NCBI GenBank assembly: GCA_001598975.1
Contig: BBXU01001877.1
Coordinates: forward strand, 31,783-95,782
From: Parachlorella kessleri
Taxonomy: Eukaryota > Chlorophyta > Trebouxiophyceae > Chlorellales > Chlorellaceae
Reading direction: 5' to 3'
DNA length: 64,000 bases
Shown: piece by piece, positions 23,647-35,448 of the stretch
Layout of the letters: every line of letters starts with the position of its first letter
How positions within the stretch are numbered: the first letter of the stretch is position 1
Notes under the pieces: generated by a model
Databases searched by the model: none
The model's input: the letters and a program-made list of their open reading frames with translations, nothing else
What the model was told of the DNA's origin: nothing
Position numbers and translations under genes: made by a program

Positions 23647-26128
23647 CTACCTATACTTGTCCGTCCACAGCTCCCAGTACAACTGCTGCAGCCTGTCAGG
23701 CTCCACCCCAAGGTACCATTCCAGCGCAATGCGAAACAAGATGTATGTGCCCCGCACATTGCCGTAGCTGACCAGCCGCCGCCCGCTGGTGTGGCTGACC
23801 GGGCGCAGCACATGAGCAACTCTCCCCCGCCCCTGGAGCTTCCCTCCAGGCCCTGCAATGCAGCATGAAATATCGGGTATGGGCATATATCCAAAGGAGT
23901 GACTATGCAAGGGAAGGGAGCTGGGCAATTTTGTGGGCTGACCAGGAGAGCTGAGCCTTGCCCAGCCGGATAAGGGCTAGTTTGGAGGCAGCTTCAGTAA
24001 AGCAGGCGCACAGAACCCAGGAGCTTGCATGCATGCTAGCGCTGCTATGTCCCTGCCGTCCAGGCCGCATCAGTCTTCCAGGTTGGCCAGACACTTGAGC
24101 ACGGACTGCAAGCGGACCTTTAACAGTCACCACGTTCCAAACCACGCATGAACCGCGCAGCCTGTAAGATACTTTATGGGCTTGATAAACAACACATCCT
24201 TCACGAAAGTGGTCTAGCACAAGCTCCTGCTGCGCACCCTCCGCGAAAGACCGCGGAATGAGAGGTCGGAATACAGGCAAGCTGCAGCACAGGTACCATC
24301 CCCGCCCACCAGACAGGACTGCACTCGTACCTGCCATATGAAGGCGCAGTATGAGGTCAAGGTCCTCCATAAGGGGCAGCCGCTCATCAAAGCCACCCAC
24401 CCGCTTGAAGTCGGCCGCCCGGCAGAAGAGTGTCTGATCGCCGAACAGGCAGCGTAGGCCCCTGTCGCAGCACCAAGCAACCCAGTGGACTGACTTAGGT
24501 GCCCATGTCGGTGGCCATTGCTGCCGTGCGAGGCAGGCGCGAGGCTGGGCTAGCATACCTGTGCACCCATGCGCGCTGCCATGGGTGCCTAGCAGGTGCC
24601 AGAGAATCACCAGGCTCCCGGAGGGCCGCCATACCCGGACAAGAACGCCCGATCCACAGGCACAACCTTTGGTGAGTAACCCATGCACCAGCATATGCCT
24701 TCGGTGACCTCCGTGGGACCCCCCTTGGCGAGCGACGAAACCAGTGCTCTCGCCTCCCAGGCAGCCTGCCTTACCTGGCAAAAGACAGAGGGCGGAAGAG
24801 GAGGGGCGCCAGGTACGTCTTCACAAAGTGAAGGCCAGTCATGTAACAGAGCACCCTGCCATTCAGCTGCACCACTGTGTTGAAGCCACCTATCACCGTC
24901 CGTGGGTGGGCTAGGGCAGCACGCACAGCTGCCACAAGGCTTGCAGGGGGGCGACTGTCGGCATGGACAAACACCAGGATGTCGCCTGCAGCCAGCCACC
25001 CAGCCAGAGGTAGCACGCCACTTGCCAGGGCACCATTTGGGATGTTCCTCAAGCGCTTGATGTACATATCTTGATCGAAGGTACATGCACAGCGTTGCAC
25101 CGTTGCTGACAAGTTCAAAAGCATGGAGGCAGGCATCAGGTCTTTGACTTGATGCATGATATACTAACATATTTTGTGATAATGAAGCTGTACCTAGAGA
25201 TTCAATATATGAATGATTAACCTTTACACCGGCAAAGCGTTGGTCTGCACCACCACCATCCCAGGCTGCACCACCAGGTATCTGGCACCGCCACTGCAGA
25301 CTTCAAAGCCTAACCTTGCGCCGCCTCCGCCCCACGGTTCATCTGCTTGGCCCTGCCCCTTCCCGCTCGAACAACCCGCACACCCTCCCGGATTGCAGCC
25401 AGCACTGTGCCGTCGGCGCTGCCACCATCGACCACCACAATGTCAAGGGGCCTTGGGTCCATTGACCGGATGTAGTGTATGGTGTCCGCTATCCCCTTGG
25501 CTTCGTTCAGAACCGGAATGATCACTGAGACTGCAGGCAGCATTGCGCTTGTGCTGCCACTGCTGCTGCTGCTGCTGCTGCTATGAGCCATGTTGCCGTT
25601 GCTGTGCTCGTTGCTGCCGCTGCTCCTGCTGTCAAATGCGGAGGGGGCAGCCCCACTTCGTCCCCCCATCAGGGCCCTGTAATCTACGCACGCTGTTGCT
25701 GCAATGACTGCACTGCTGGCCTGCAGGAAGGCAGTCAAGCGGTTCCCCAATGTTATACTCCCACCATGCAACACAGCCTGTCGAGTCTGCCAAACCAAAT
25801 TATTGCTACCTTGACAACATGGATACAGCGAGTCTGCGTGCCCTACTGTCCCACCTACACTCATAACACACTGCTGCTGCTAGACACTCACTAGGCAGAG
25901 AAGGAAGATGGGAACCCCATCGGCGCTCGAGTCCCGCCCATCGTCACCACCACTGCCACCACCGCCAGGCCCCCTTCTGCCTCCGCTGCCGCCATCGCCT
26001 CGGTCGCCACCGCCACCATCGGCTGTGCGACACTCTATGGAGGCTGCCCGCCCCCTGCCAGCCCTCCAGAATCTGCAATGCGATCCACTGGCTTGCTGCT
26101 GTTTCCGGCGGGCCCTCCTCCAGATCAC
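23647..26128 (-). CDS. Family-2 glycosyltransferase (TIGR04283-like), signal-anchored
   Basis: Exons: up to about 26128-25892, 25720-25315, 24985-24775, 24461-24331 and 23852-23647 (TAG). Phases agree across all junctions; the last four give 317 residues. The GT-A core is clear: AVSVIIPVLNEAKGIADTI, DIVVVDGGSADGT, GRAKQMNRGAE, GDILVFVHADSRPP (DxD-like metal site), FGDQTLFCRAADFKRVGGFD and LPLMEDLDLILRL. This order matches TIGR04283 transferases. Joining exons 1 and 2 creates a hydrophobic stretch (GVPIFLLCL then ASSAVIAATACV), suggesting a type II membrane anchor. Serine and glycine runs lie on either side of it. The initiator is not resolved: the first exon frame is open upstream without an ATG, so another 5' exon probably exists near 26.2 kb. 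The sugar donor is unknown. Confidence 0.82.
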
Positions 26129-26972
26129 CCAGCTACAAGCACAGCTGGCGGCAGGGTGTGACCAGCTGCCGCCCCTCCTGTTTTGTTCAGGCTGACGACT
26201 GAGGGGCCTGGCACTCCCTGTGGAGAAGCGAAAGGGAGCTTTTCATGTCTTCATACACTGTGATAGGCAGAGTTCTGGCCAGTGTGCTTTGAAAGTGTTA
26301 CGCTGGAACGTAGTCATGCAGTGACATGACCCGGCAATGGAGCCCCTGACCTGACTGGATCCACATAACCAGGACGAACTTATGTCGCACAGTCGAGATC
26401 GCAAGGGTCCCTAGGCAGCTTCTGCAAGCGTTTGCCCGTCGCACGCCTCTTGCGGGGTTGACAAGAACGCAAGGGTGGTTTATCCAGCAGCGGCTCTCTA
26501 TGATCGGGAAAGGAGTGCAGGATCGAGGCAACGTAAATGGCAAGGAAGGACATCCTGCTTTGCAGGCTGGGCTGCTCACCCTAGCGCCTCAAGGCGCGAA
26601 CGCAAGTGTGTTAAAATGGAATCATGGATGGAATGCACATGACAAGCAGAATGGCGGGCCAGAGCTCGGCGTCAAATAGCATAGTAAAGGGTAGGGACGA
26701 GAGCGACAAGGGGTAGGGAAACAAGCGACACGTGATTATGATTTTGTGAGAATATCAACTTGCTCTTGAAGGTTAGGGGCGCTCTGCGGCCTTGGCACCA
26801 TTAAGATACGATCGTTTAACAGCAGAGCCCAGCAACTACAAGAGAATGCCAGCAGCATACTGTCAAGGCTGGGCCCACGGGAGGCACCTTCAGGCCTACC
26901 ACTGATAAGATTCACTGCTCACCAAGGACCTCGCCACTGCAGTCCTGAGAACCCCTATTGGCTTGCTGTACT
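26129..26972. other. Intergenic / unresolved 5' end of glycosyltransferase
   Basis: The missing first exon of the glycosyltransferase may lie here; an acceptor-like CTCCACAG near 26222 precedes its open frame. I see no other gene. Confidence 0.4.
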
Positions 26973-27717
26973 CTACTCCTCCACATCCTTGCTGACTCGC
27001 CGCCGCTTTTTGGTCGCTGGCCTGCCTTTCTCATGCTCTTTCAGCGGAGCCTGCTGCTCCTGCTGCCCACTGCTGCCCTCCTGCCGTAGCTGCTGCTGGT
27101 GCTTCTGCTGGAGAAACTTTAGTAACACAACTGCTTGGTTGTGCTCCACATCCTTTGCCCCGTAAAGCAGAGTCACCTTTCCCTGCCGCGCCTCTTGGAA
27201 TATCGGCTGCCAAGCCTGCAGTCATCCACTGAGGCAAGCTCACCTAGTCTTAGAATGAGAAGCCAGCAACCACGATTAGCCCTGGACGTGTGTCGCCCTA
27301 CCAACTAAGGGAGAAGAGACCTCCGTGCTCCACAGGTTTCTCAAACCACCTTGGAGGCACAGTATACCACAACTTATAGCCAGGTTACAGCGCCGTGGAC
27401 CGGCAACCAATTGCACCACTGTGTCGCCCCAAGTCGCCAACGGGTGAGGCTCGTGTCCTCCTGCAGGCCAACCTGTCTACCTGTGGATTGGCGTGAAGCT
27501 CTTCCACATACCGCTCCTGGAAGGTTCCCCACCTTGCAGGGTTATGGCCAAACCACTTGTGCAGCTCAGTACTGGGGGCCGCATCTTTAACCCAGGTATC
27601 CACTTGGGCCCGGCCTTTCTTGAGCCCCCGAGGCCACAGCCTGTCAACCAACACCCGGCGACCGTCAGACTCATGAACGTGCTCGTAGGCACGCTTAACA
27701 GCTAGCTGCAACGTCAT
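26973..27717 (-). CDS. DUF488 family protein
   Basis: Two exons (27717-27481 and 27215-26973) join in phase to give 159 residues. DUF488 landmarks are present: VKRAYEHVHESDGRRVLVDR, LWPRGLKK, ELHKWFGHNPARW, FQERYVEEL, and in exon 2 GKVTLLYGAKDVEHNQAVVL. The first exon covers most of the domain, as in bacterial YeaO-like proteins, which are short and of unknown function. The C-terminus is extended by a Gln-rich stretch and a basic KKRRRV motif that could be a nuclear localisation signal; that is inference. The start ATG is the first in frame and directly precedes the conserved block. Confidence 0.9.
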
Positions 27718-28842
27718 TGATGCTCTAAGAGACCAGCCCGTGTGCTAACGAGGTCACTGCCGATCACTATGCAGCTGAGCTAAAGCTTGTGTCCAACGGT
27801 TGCAAAGAGGTAGCCATATGTGACTGTCAGCAAATGACAACAATGCAGATCACGGGGAGTCGTGCCACCGTGGCCAAGGCGCCTTCCCCTTCAGCTCCTG
27901 GCGCATCCACGTCAGCAGAAAGAGCAAGTTTCTTTCAATGCGTGTGTATGAGGCGTGCCGTTAGGCATTCTTGCAACGTGAGGTGCCCTGAGAACAATGA
28001 GTGAACAAAATTTCGCCTCCAAGGTCAAGGTGATGTGCTAGTCTGTGGAGGTGGTACATCGACATTTCATGGCTCTGTGTCAGCCACGCTGGTGGGTTAC
28101 TTGCAGCAAAATGGTCGGGTGGCGGTCCGCTGCTAGTCTAAAGCAGGCAGGTTGTGACGAGCAGGTGATCCCTTACAGGCTGCAATGCAGAACAGGGCCA
28201 AATGCCGGTCGGTACACCCTTCTTACCAAAAAAAGAGAGCACACTTGCATGTCCGGAGGTTGCTTGACTTGCAAGCCATGTGGCAGCTCACTTGCGCTGG
28301 CACCTGACTGAGCATGGCATCTACGCCTTCCCAGTCAGCAAGGTTGATCAGGAGAAAGGCCCTCCCTACTAAGGGGAACCACACGCTGAATCCCTCAGCC
28401 AGCCGCCTGGTCAACCCATCACCTCAAGACAGTCCAATAGCCCTCCAACCTCATGCCAGTACACTAATATACCTGTTCAATGATATTGCAGGTACTGCCT
28501 CTCCCCCTCAGTGCGTGGCCATCAGCTGCATGTCACGAGGAGCCCAGGGTGCCAAGTTGTCAAGGCCTTCAACAAGTGGGGCCGGTCCCATGGTGCCTTG
28601 GCCTGGCAAGGGCACCTGCCTGCTGTGCTAAGCTGTTTCTCAACCAGATGAATCAAGCTATGCCACTCTCCAGGATGCACAACTCCCTCACCGTGTTCAA
28701 GCCCAGCTGCACAGTGCCAGCTACGCATACAGAGTCATTATAGCCTAGTTCTACCCAAGCTTGTGACTTGCACAATACATGCATGTAACAGACAAGGTCG
28801 GTCCTGCTGTCCTCCTCTCCCATACCCGCCCCAACGCAGCTG
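27718..28842. other. Intergenic with one unassigned exon-like segment
   Basis: On the minus strand, about 28404-28290 reads RLAEGFSVWFPLVGRAFLLI and continues hydrophobic to a GTGAGC donor-like site, preceded by a GACCAG acceptor. It may be an exon of a gene I could not complete. Nothing else is supported. Confidence 0.3.
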
Positions 28843-29869
28843 TTAGTCTCTCCTCGTCCGACGCCTCCTGGGCTTGCCGGCCCCATTATCATCGGTATTG
28901 TCACCATCGCTACCAGAACCCTCCTTAGGAGGGCGAACCGCTGCCTGCAACTCCACCCAAAAGCGAGCAATCAGTGCGGCAGGCAAGGTTAGGCACTTGA
29001 TAGAGGCAAGAAGCACTGCTATTGCATCCTTATCGCGCGGCTCACAGGTGTCAAGCAAGAGCCGTGCTGGCTTTTCCGATTACCCAGGCCACATTCGATA
29101 AGAGGTGTCTTATACCCTGAAACAACAGGCAGGCAGAGTAGGCCAAGCAACACCCAAACACAAAGCCAGCAGCACCCACCCTAGCGGCCGGTACTCTTAG
29201 GGCGGCGCCCGCTCCAGCTGGCTGAATCTGCCCCGCTTGCATGTCTTTGTGGAGCCACCCAAAGCTGTATGTCAGGCGTGCTGTGAGGATGACCCTGAAA
29301 GAAGTGCAGCAACAGGTGGCTGTCAGCAGGTTCCTCCCGCAGGTTCCTCTAGGAAGCGCTTGCCAGACGCAATCGTACCCAGCAGAGCTTTGCTGTATCG
29401 AGCGTACCAGAATACAAGGAGAAAAGTCAAAACAGACTGCAAGGTGGGGTCGTCCACCCTCTGGTGTGCCTGCGTGATGAGCATGCCCCCGCCAGACAGG
29501 CAAGCCAGCCCAAAGACTATCCTGTCTTTTCGCGTCTCGAGGAACCTGCAACGAAGAAAAGGGCACCTGGATATGTGTACCTTGACTGGCTGGTGCGAAA
29601 GCAGACCTAGCCGTTGCCCTGGACCTACTTTGCCATGACGCCGCCTGATGGGCTCCAGACAGCTTTGAGCTTGCAGTAAGAACTTCAAATCTGTATTGTG
29701 CCCTCTCGTTCCGCTACTATCTCTGATCCCTGTACGAGTCCATGACAAAGGCGCGCAGGTGCGGCCGCAGCTCTCACACCAGTCAAGGCATCCCGCCTCC
29801 CAAGATGGCCAAAACAACGTCTCTTTTAGTGTCTTTGACTTTTGACTTGCCGAATTGCCTTGCGGTCAT
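28843..29869 (-). CDS. Unrecognised multi-pass membrane protein (model incomplete)
   Basis: Exons seen: 29545-29408, 29294-29180, 29116-29084 and a 3' segment ending at 28843. The first three join in phase. Hydrophobic segments include RIVFGLACLSGGGMLITQAH, SVLTFLLVFW (completed across the splice), a Gly/Ala-rich linker, and LLASIKCLTLPAALIARFW near the end. The tail is acidic then very basic (KPRRRRTRRD). An ATG at 29869 may start the gene, but its link to 29545 is not resolved. After the 29084 donor the next frame is offset and only about 43-70 nt away, so either a tiny intron or a one-base sequence error lies near 29055. Small peroxisomal or organellar membrane proteins are possible relatives, but I do not recognise the family. 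Confidence 0.45.
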
Positions 29870-29958
29870 GACCCTTGTGGGGTAAGCACGCTGTGACCAG
29901 TTTGCTGATGAACTTTGTGAAGCAGCCTGCATTTCCGTAGAGACAAGTTCTAGGGGAG

Positions 29959-31193
29959 ATGAAGCCGGCAACTGTCACTCGGGTCCCCAGAACCTCAGTA
30001 GCCCTCCTGCCACCAAGCAGAACATGCCGGCTTCCCAATGGCCTCCAGTTGCACTATGTTAGCCGTCTGGATGTGGACTTCCTCTGGAAAGAGGTCCGCC
30101 AGGACAAAGTGCACCTGCAGCATGGCGTTCGCGTCGGCGCAGGAGACGTGGTCCTCGATGTTGGGGCGAACATAGGGTTGTTCGCGCAATGCGCCGCAGA
30201 GCTAGTGGGCCCTGAGGTGGGTCCTCTTGCCACCATTTTCGCCCTGGGCACATCTTTTGTTCTTCAAGGCAATGCGACTTCGTCTCTTTCTTTATATCAG
30301 AGAAGCATTATGCGGTGACTTCTGCAGGTGCAGGGCGTGGTGGTGGCAGCCGAGCCGCTGCCAGCCTCATTCGCCGCCCTCCAGGCCAACGTGCAGAAGC
30401 ATCGCGACTGGTGCCACTGCCAGGGTGTGCCATGTGGCACCATAGAAGCTGTGAACACCGGCGTTGCAGATGGCAGGAGCATCATGGCTACGTTCACCCT
30501 CTATGAGAGGGCAGCAGGTGGGCTGACAGCCTTCCTCTGCACCAGCCTGCCCAGCGCCGTGACAGCAGTCTCAGCTTTTCCATGGCCCCACCATGCCCTG
30601 TGAGCCAGAGTGTTGTCCTGGCCTCTTGCATGGCTTTTGCTCCAGCTCATACAACAGCGTACTTGCATTGACAGGTAGTACTGGGAGCCGCAGGGTGGGG
30701 CACGATGCACGTCGACGAGGAGGAGGTGCTTCTTGACATGGGCGTCTTCCTAGAGAACGCCCTGGAGCCCAAAGCGCACATGCCCAGTGCCCTCAGCATG
30801 CCCATCAGGCTGCTGGGGCAGGCCCTGCGCCGGTGGGGTCCTCCGGGGCTGTATGAGGCGGTCTGGCGCCAGGCCGTGCGTCACATGCTGGGTAGGCGGC
30901 AGGTAACTGAGTGCCCCCTGTGCACCGTGTCCGACTTGATAGATGACTACAGCTTGACTAAGGTAGACCTGCTCAAAGTCGATGTGGAGAGGGCGGAGCT
31001 GGAGGTGTTGCGCGGGGTGTCCCAGCGGCACTGGCCTCTCATTAGGCAAGTGGTAGCAGAGGTGCACGACGCCAACCTGGCGCCTGTGCTGTGCCTGCTG
31101 AGGGAGCAGGCAGGGTTTAGTAAGGTGGTCGTCGAGCAGGAGTGGGACCTGCGGGGTACATCATTGCACATGGTGTATTGCCTCCGAGAGTGA
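29959..31193 (+). CDS. FkbM-family SAM-dependent methyltransferase
   Basis: Three exons (29959-30216, 30328-30517, 30694-31193) give 315 residues ending in TGA. The SAM-binding motif is VVLDVGANIGLFAQCAAEL, followed by the acidic strand end VVVAAEPLPASF. FkbM features follow: IEAVNTGVADG, then CTVSDLIDDYSLTKVDLLKV with DVERAELEVLRGV (the typical D-x-E/G motif after strand 4) and VVAEVHD. The acceptor at 30693 is chosen because it alone keeps the conserved frame; an upstream AG at about 30674 would run into a stop. There is no signal peptide. The methyl acceptor (sugar, lipid or small molecule) is unknown. It lies about 90 bp from the possible start of the divergent membrane-protein gene. Confidence 0.9.
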
Positions 31194-32297
31194 GGGAACC
31201 CCTGCCATGGGCTATGACGTGATGCTAAGTCTTGCTTGTCAGCCTTCAGGCTGCCTTCATTTATCATATTATCATGATATTCTTCCTATCATGATATCTT
31301 TTGGCGGGAACTTTCGTGATATATCCTGGAATTTCCTTGGCCCCGTTTGTGGGGGACTCACGGCAGCATGGTCAGACCACGGCTCGCTGCCAGACTAGCC
31401 TGGAAGCAGGCATGGATGCACGGCATGGTGGGGACAGCTCAATGGTAGGGTATGGCCATCATGGACCATTTTCATATACCTCTCTTTCCTCTTCATTTGT
31501 TCACTGGATGAAGTGCTAATGAGCTTGACAACTTGCTATTGGACAGGTACTGAAGCATCGCTTGGCAGGAATTCTTGTGGCTTTTCAGTAGCTTGTGGCT
31601 AACAAGCATACTTGCACAATTAGCTTGCTCATATTGCAGACGAGTCTCTCACTGACGGGCTTCCAAGCTGTACCACTGGGGTTAGTTTGGGTTGAGCCAT
31701 ACCAGTGTGCCACTTGTCAAAGAGTTCTTTGTCCAGTGCGGCTTGTGATATCTGTAAGCAGGCGGGCTGCACGCGCATGTGGTCCTAGTGCCACCTGCAC
31801 CTTCTGCTTGGAGGAGAACTGTCCTAGACTCAGTCCGGCAGCTGTGTACAGAGCCGCCCCCCCCCCCCCTCCTATGCACCCTAGTTAGTGGGGGGTGGGC
31901 CTGGCACTTTACAATCGTGTCTTACAAGTTGTGAGCTTGCACACGGGTGTTGCCCTGGAAGTACTGTGCTTCTGTTCTGCAGCCAATTCAACATACTGCA
32001 TGCTTTCGTTGGGGGCGATCAGTAAGCCCTCCTCAGTTCAACCCGTAAGGCATATTCTGGGTCTACCCCTTCCATTTGCCAGTGCAAAGATGCCAGTGGA
32101 CAGCTCTCATCAACCCACCTTCCCTCGCAGCACCTGACGAGAATCCGAAACCTTGGCATCCCAGCGCCCTGGCCAGCTTGGCGCCAGCTAGATGCGAATG
32201 CAGGAGTGACAGGGTTGGCTGCGCCGCTGGTAATGCCCTCTGCAGGTTCTTCGTCTGTAATCGCCGAATTTATTTTTATGACCTGGCCAGAGGCGTC
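31194..32297. other. Intergenic; poly-C tract and E2F-like site
   Basis: No supported exon in 1.1 kb. It contains short palindromic TATCATGATA elements at about 31270-31295, a perfect E2F-type TTTGGCGGGAA (31300-31310) and a run of about 13 C at 31857-31869. Confidence 0.6.
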
Positions 32298-35200
32298 ATG
32301 AGGATGTTGCCCTCGCCCTGGCGCTGTGAGCTTCCCAGCACGGCGCAGAGTTCTCGTCTCTATCACTCTCTTACTCGTCCCCTCAGGCATGTCCAGGCCG
32401 TGCGAGGGGCGGTAGTGCGACAACGGCACGCACCCTCTAGCCGTTTATGGGCACCAGCTGCGACTGCCAAGAGCACCGAGAACGGCGTCGACAACCTGCC
32501 CGCCGCAGATACAGGCGGCAGCGGTGGGGACATCGGTGACAACGGCAGCGGGGGTGGTGGTGGAGGCAGCAGCAACAACCCTGGCTTTAGCGGCCACATG
32601 TGGAGCCTGCTGGCGCTCGCAGGCGCCGCTTGGGCAATCTTCCAGGCGTACCAGCGCACCAAGCAGCTGGACAGTGAGGGCAGGGGCTTCTTTGGAGGGC
32701 CCAAACAGGGCGCGCCAAGCACTCCCAGGTGATGCTTGCTGCCCAGGGTCCGTTGTCTTAGGGTGCCCTGCTGGTTCTCAATCTCGACACTGTGCTATAC
32801 ACCATGCGAGCCAAGCTTGCGCCCAGGCCAGAGTGTGGAAGAGCCTTATCTGCCTACCAAGCCACCAGGAGAAAGCTAGGCCCTTCCGATGTGTTCCAGC
32901 GCTCGAGCCCTGGCTTTCAACCCTGTCGACGAACATGGCCTCCCGGCCTGCACTGCAGTGAGGAAGCCGAGGTGGTGGTCCTGAAGCGGCTCGTACAGGA
33001 GGCCTTTGCAGACCTCGTCAAAGTCAGGTCCCGGCTGGAAGAGCTTGAAGACGCAACTGGGGTGGGGGAGGGCAGCGGGTTAGCCGCCGACCCAGACGCT
33101 ACCCCACTCTCCAGCGGCAGCGGCGGCAGTGGAGGGAAGAGCAGGGCAGCAGGCCCGGCAGCAGCGGCGGCGGTGCGGCCCAAGCACCCCCGGCATCACT
33201 TGGGGGGGCTCTCTGGCAGCCTGGAGCTAGGCGGGGGAGTGCTGTGGGCACCGGTGAGTGCCCGCCCTGGGTGACAGCCTTGCAGGGTGTGGGATGCTTG
33301 CCGTGCAGGCGTAATACCTCAGCAGAAAGTCGCGTAAGTACAGGCACGAGGCCCCGCAGCCGCCCCTAGTAATGACCAACCCTAAGCTGCCTTCCTCTCT
33401 GGCAGTACATGTGAGGTCTTTGCCTCTCGCCACCGCAGCTGCTGTCCAGTTTCCGACAATATGGCATGCGCCACATGCCCGCCTCAGACCCCAGGGCGTC
33501 CCGCCCTCCCGCAAGCCCCGCCAGTACATCTCCCATGCGCCACTGCCACCTGGATTGCAGGAAGAAGTGACTCCTGGGGAGCTGCTGCCCGCAGCAGGGG
33601 TGCGGCTCGGGGCTGAGCTGACCCTCAAGCTGCGGGGCTTGGCCCGGGGCGGCAAGGATGCTGTGTTTGCAGAGTGCCAGCTGAGCCCTGCCACAGAGCA
33701 ATTCAGCTTGAAGAAGGTGCGTACCAGAGTCTATGGGCCGTCAAGTGGGCCGCAGTTGTGGAGGGTGTTGAGTTGCGAGCCTTGGTTCACAGACAAACCG
33801 TGGCAAACTAAGGCTTGACTGTGCTGCATGTGTGAGCGAGAATCGCGACTCGGCCACTGGCCCAGCCGTAGAATTGGGTCGGGCCACTGAGAGTTTGAGG
33901 GCGTTGCTGTGGCCTGCAGGTTCTGTATCTATGCCAGCTGGCACCAGCGTTGCGCGTGGCGTTAGCGCCTTTTGGGGCTACAGCCCAGGACACAGCCTAC
34001 ACCCTCAACCCGCTTGCAGGTAAGTGCAGAATAGAGCAGCGCTGGGTGCAGCAGGAGGGAGCCACTCTGCACTTTGGCTGCCGGGGTCCTGCCCTGGGCA
34101 TTGTGAGCGGCTCCTCACATAAATGTTTTCCGGCCTTGAGTTATCAGCTTTCATATGACGGCGTCGCCCCCATGTGAGACCCCAGGGGCGTGTGCAGGCG
34201 ACAATTACATTACGGCCCCTTTGTTATTGGACTGGACATTCAAAAAGTCGTTTATTTCCAAACCAGCTGGGGTAAAATGAAACCCTCTGCTTTCGCACTG
34301 CTGGGCCTCCACCCAACGCATGGATCGGGCGTTGCACTTGTCTGCTATGGCTTTGCAGGCCAAGGGCTCAGTGGCATGATCAAACACGGCAGCCCCATGC
34401 ACCAGCAGCCTCTGGGGTCCCTAGTCGGCGCCACTGTGGATCTCAAGAGGGCCTGGGCCAGCGCTGGCTACTCTCTGCAAGGTAGGCCGTCACAATGGCA
34501 CCCCTGGGCAGGCCAGTAGGTTGCTGCCTCAGCTGGTTCGAGGATGTATGCCGTTAAATGCTTCTGGGGCGCCGGAAGACACACTCTGGGCCATCAAGGG
34601 CATGAGGTACCTCACCCGCTGGTTAGAATTGGGGTGGTTAGAGGGACCTCGCTGCACAAGGCTACACAACCCGGACTCTGCCAGTGCTAAGACCAGCCCA
34701 TGTCCCCTGTCACGCTTGCCTGCTTCTGCGTGCAGGGCTCGAATCCGGTGGCGTCAGGACTGCAGTGCTGGGCCAGGCAATCCTTGCACCCACGAACACG
34801 CTATCTGTGGGGCTTAGCACCCTGCATCACCCCCCACTGGCGGCCTCAGACTCGACATCGGCGACTGCGGGCACAACGCCACGGCCGGTGCTCACCCCCC
34901 GCGGCGGCAGCATCCTCCCCAGTCCACGCATGGCGGCCTCCGCCGGGGCCGGGAGCTCGGGTTTCACGCCACGCACACCACTAGATGGCGCCGGCGCCCC
35001 TGCTGGGCCTGCTGTGGGCGCCGTGGGGGCGCCTGGTAGCACTCAGGTGGCGGCTATGTTTGCCTGGCGGCCCGACCCAGACGTGGTGCTGCACGGCTGG
35101 GCGGCGTCTGATCGCACTGTGCTGGAGCGAAGCGTGCGCAGCAGGGGCGTCAGGGGCCTGCAGTCTGACCACTGGGGCTTCTCGGTCGGGTCCTACCCTG

Positions 35201-35448
35201 ACGGCACCGGCAACGGCTGGGCTGTGGGGCTGGGCCGCTCGCCGGCGGTGGCGGCGGCAGCAGCTGCAGCCTCAGGCGGCGTCACCAGCAGTAACGGCAG
35301 CGGGGATAGTGGCGGGCCGAACCTGTTTGAGCTGTCGCTGCAGTTTTCGGTGGGAGAGGGCATGCTGGTCACGCCGGGGGTGCTGTGCGCTGTGCATGAG
35401 GAGCGCACCACGCTCTTTGCCGGGGTCAAGACCTCCTGGGAATGGTGA
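32298..35448 (+). CDS. Unrecognised protein with beta-barrel-like C-terminus
   Basis: Six exons close to 642 residues: 32298-32728, 32959-33253, 33450-33716, 33920-34019, 34359-34481 and 34736-35448 (TGA). The N-terminus is Arg/Ser/Leu-rich and acid-poor, like an organellar transit peptide, followed by a Gly/Asn/Ser linker and one hydrophobic helix (MWSLLALAGAAWAIFQAY). A coiled-coil-like stretch (VVLKRLVQEAFADLVKVRSR) comes next. From about residue 335 the sequence alternates polar and hydrophobic residues in short strands (GATVDLKRAWASAGYSL, HWGFSVGSYPDG, NGWAVGLGRS) and ends FAGVKTSWEW, with a terminal aromatic residue as in outer-membrane barrels. This suggests an envelope barrel related to lipid-transfer proteins such as TGD4/LptD, at low confidence. 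The exon-3 acceptor is ambiguous (33450 or slightly upstream). Confidence 0.6.

Noticed and set aside
31595..31888. A 97-codon plus-strand frame ending in Pro
   Set aside because: The prolines come from a homopolymeric C run; no homology signal and no splice partner.
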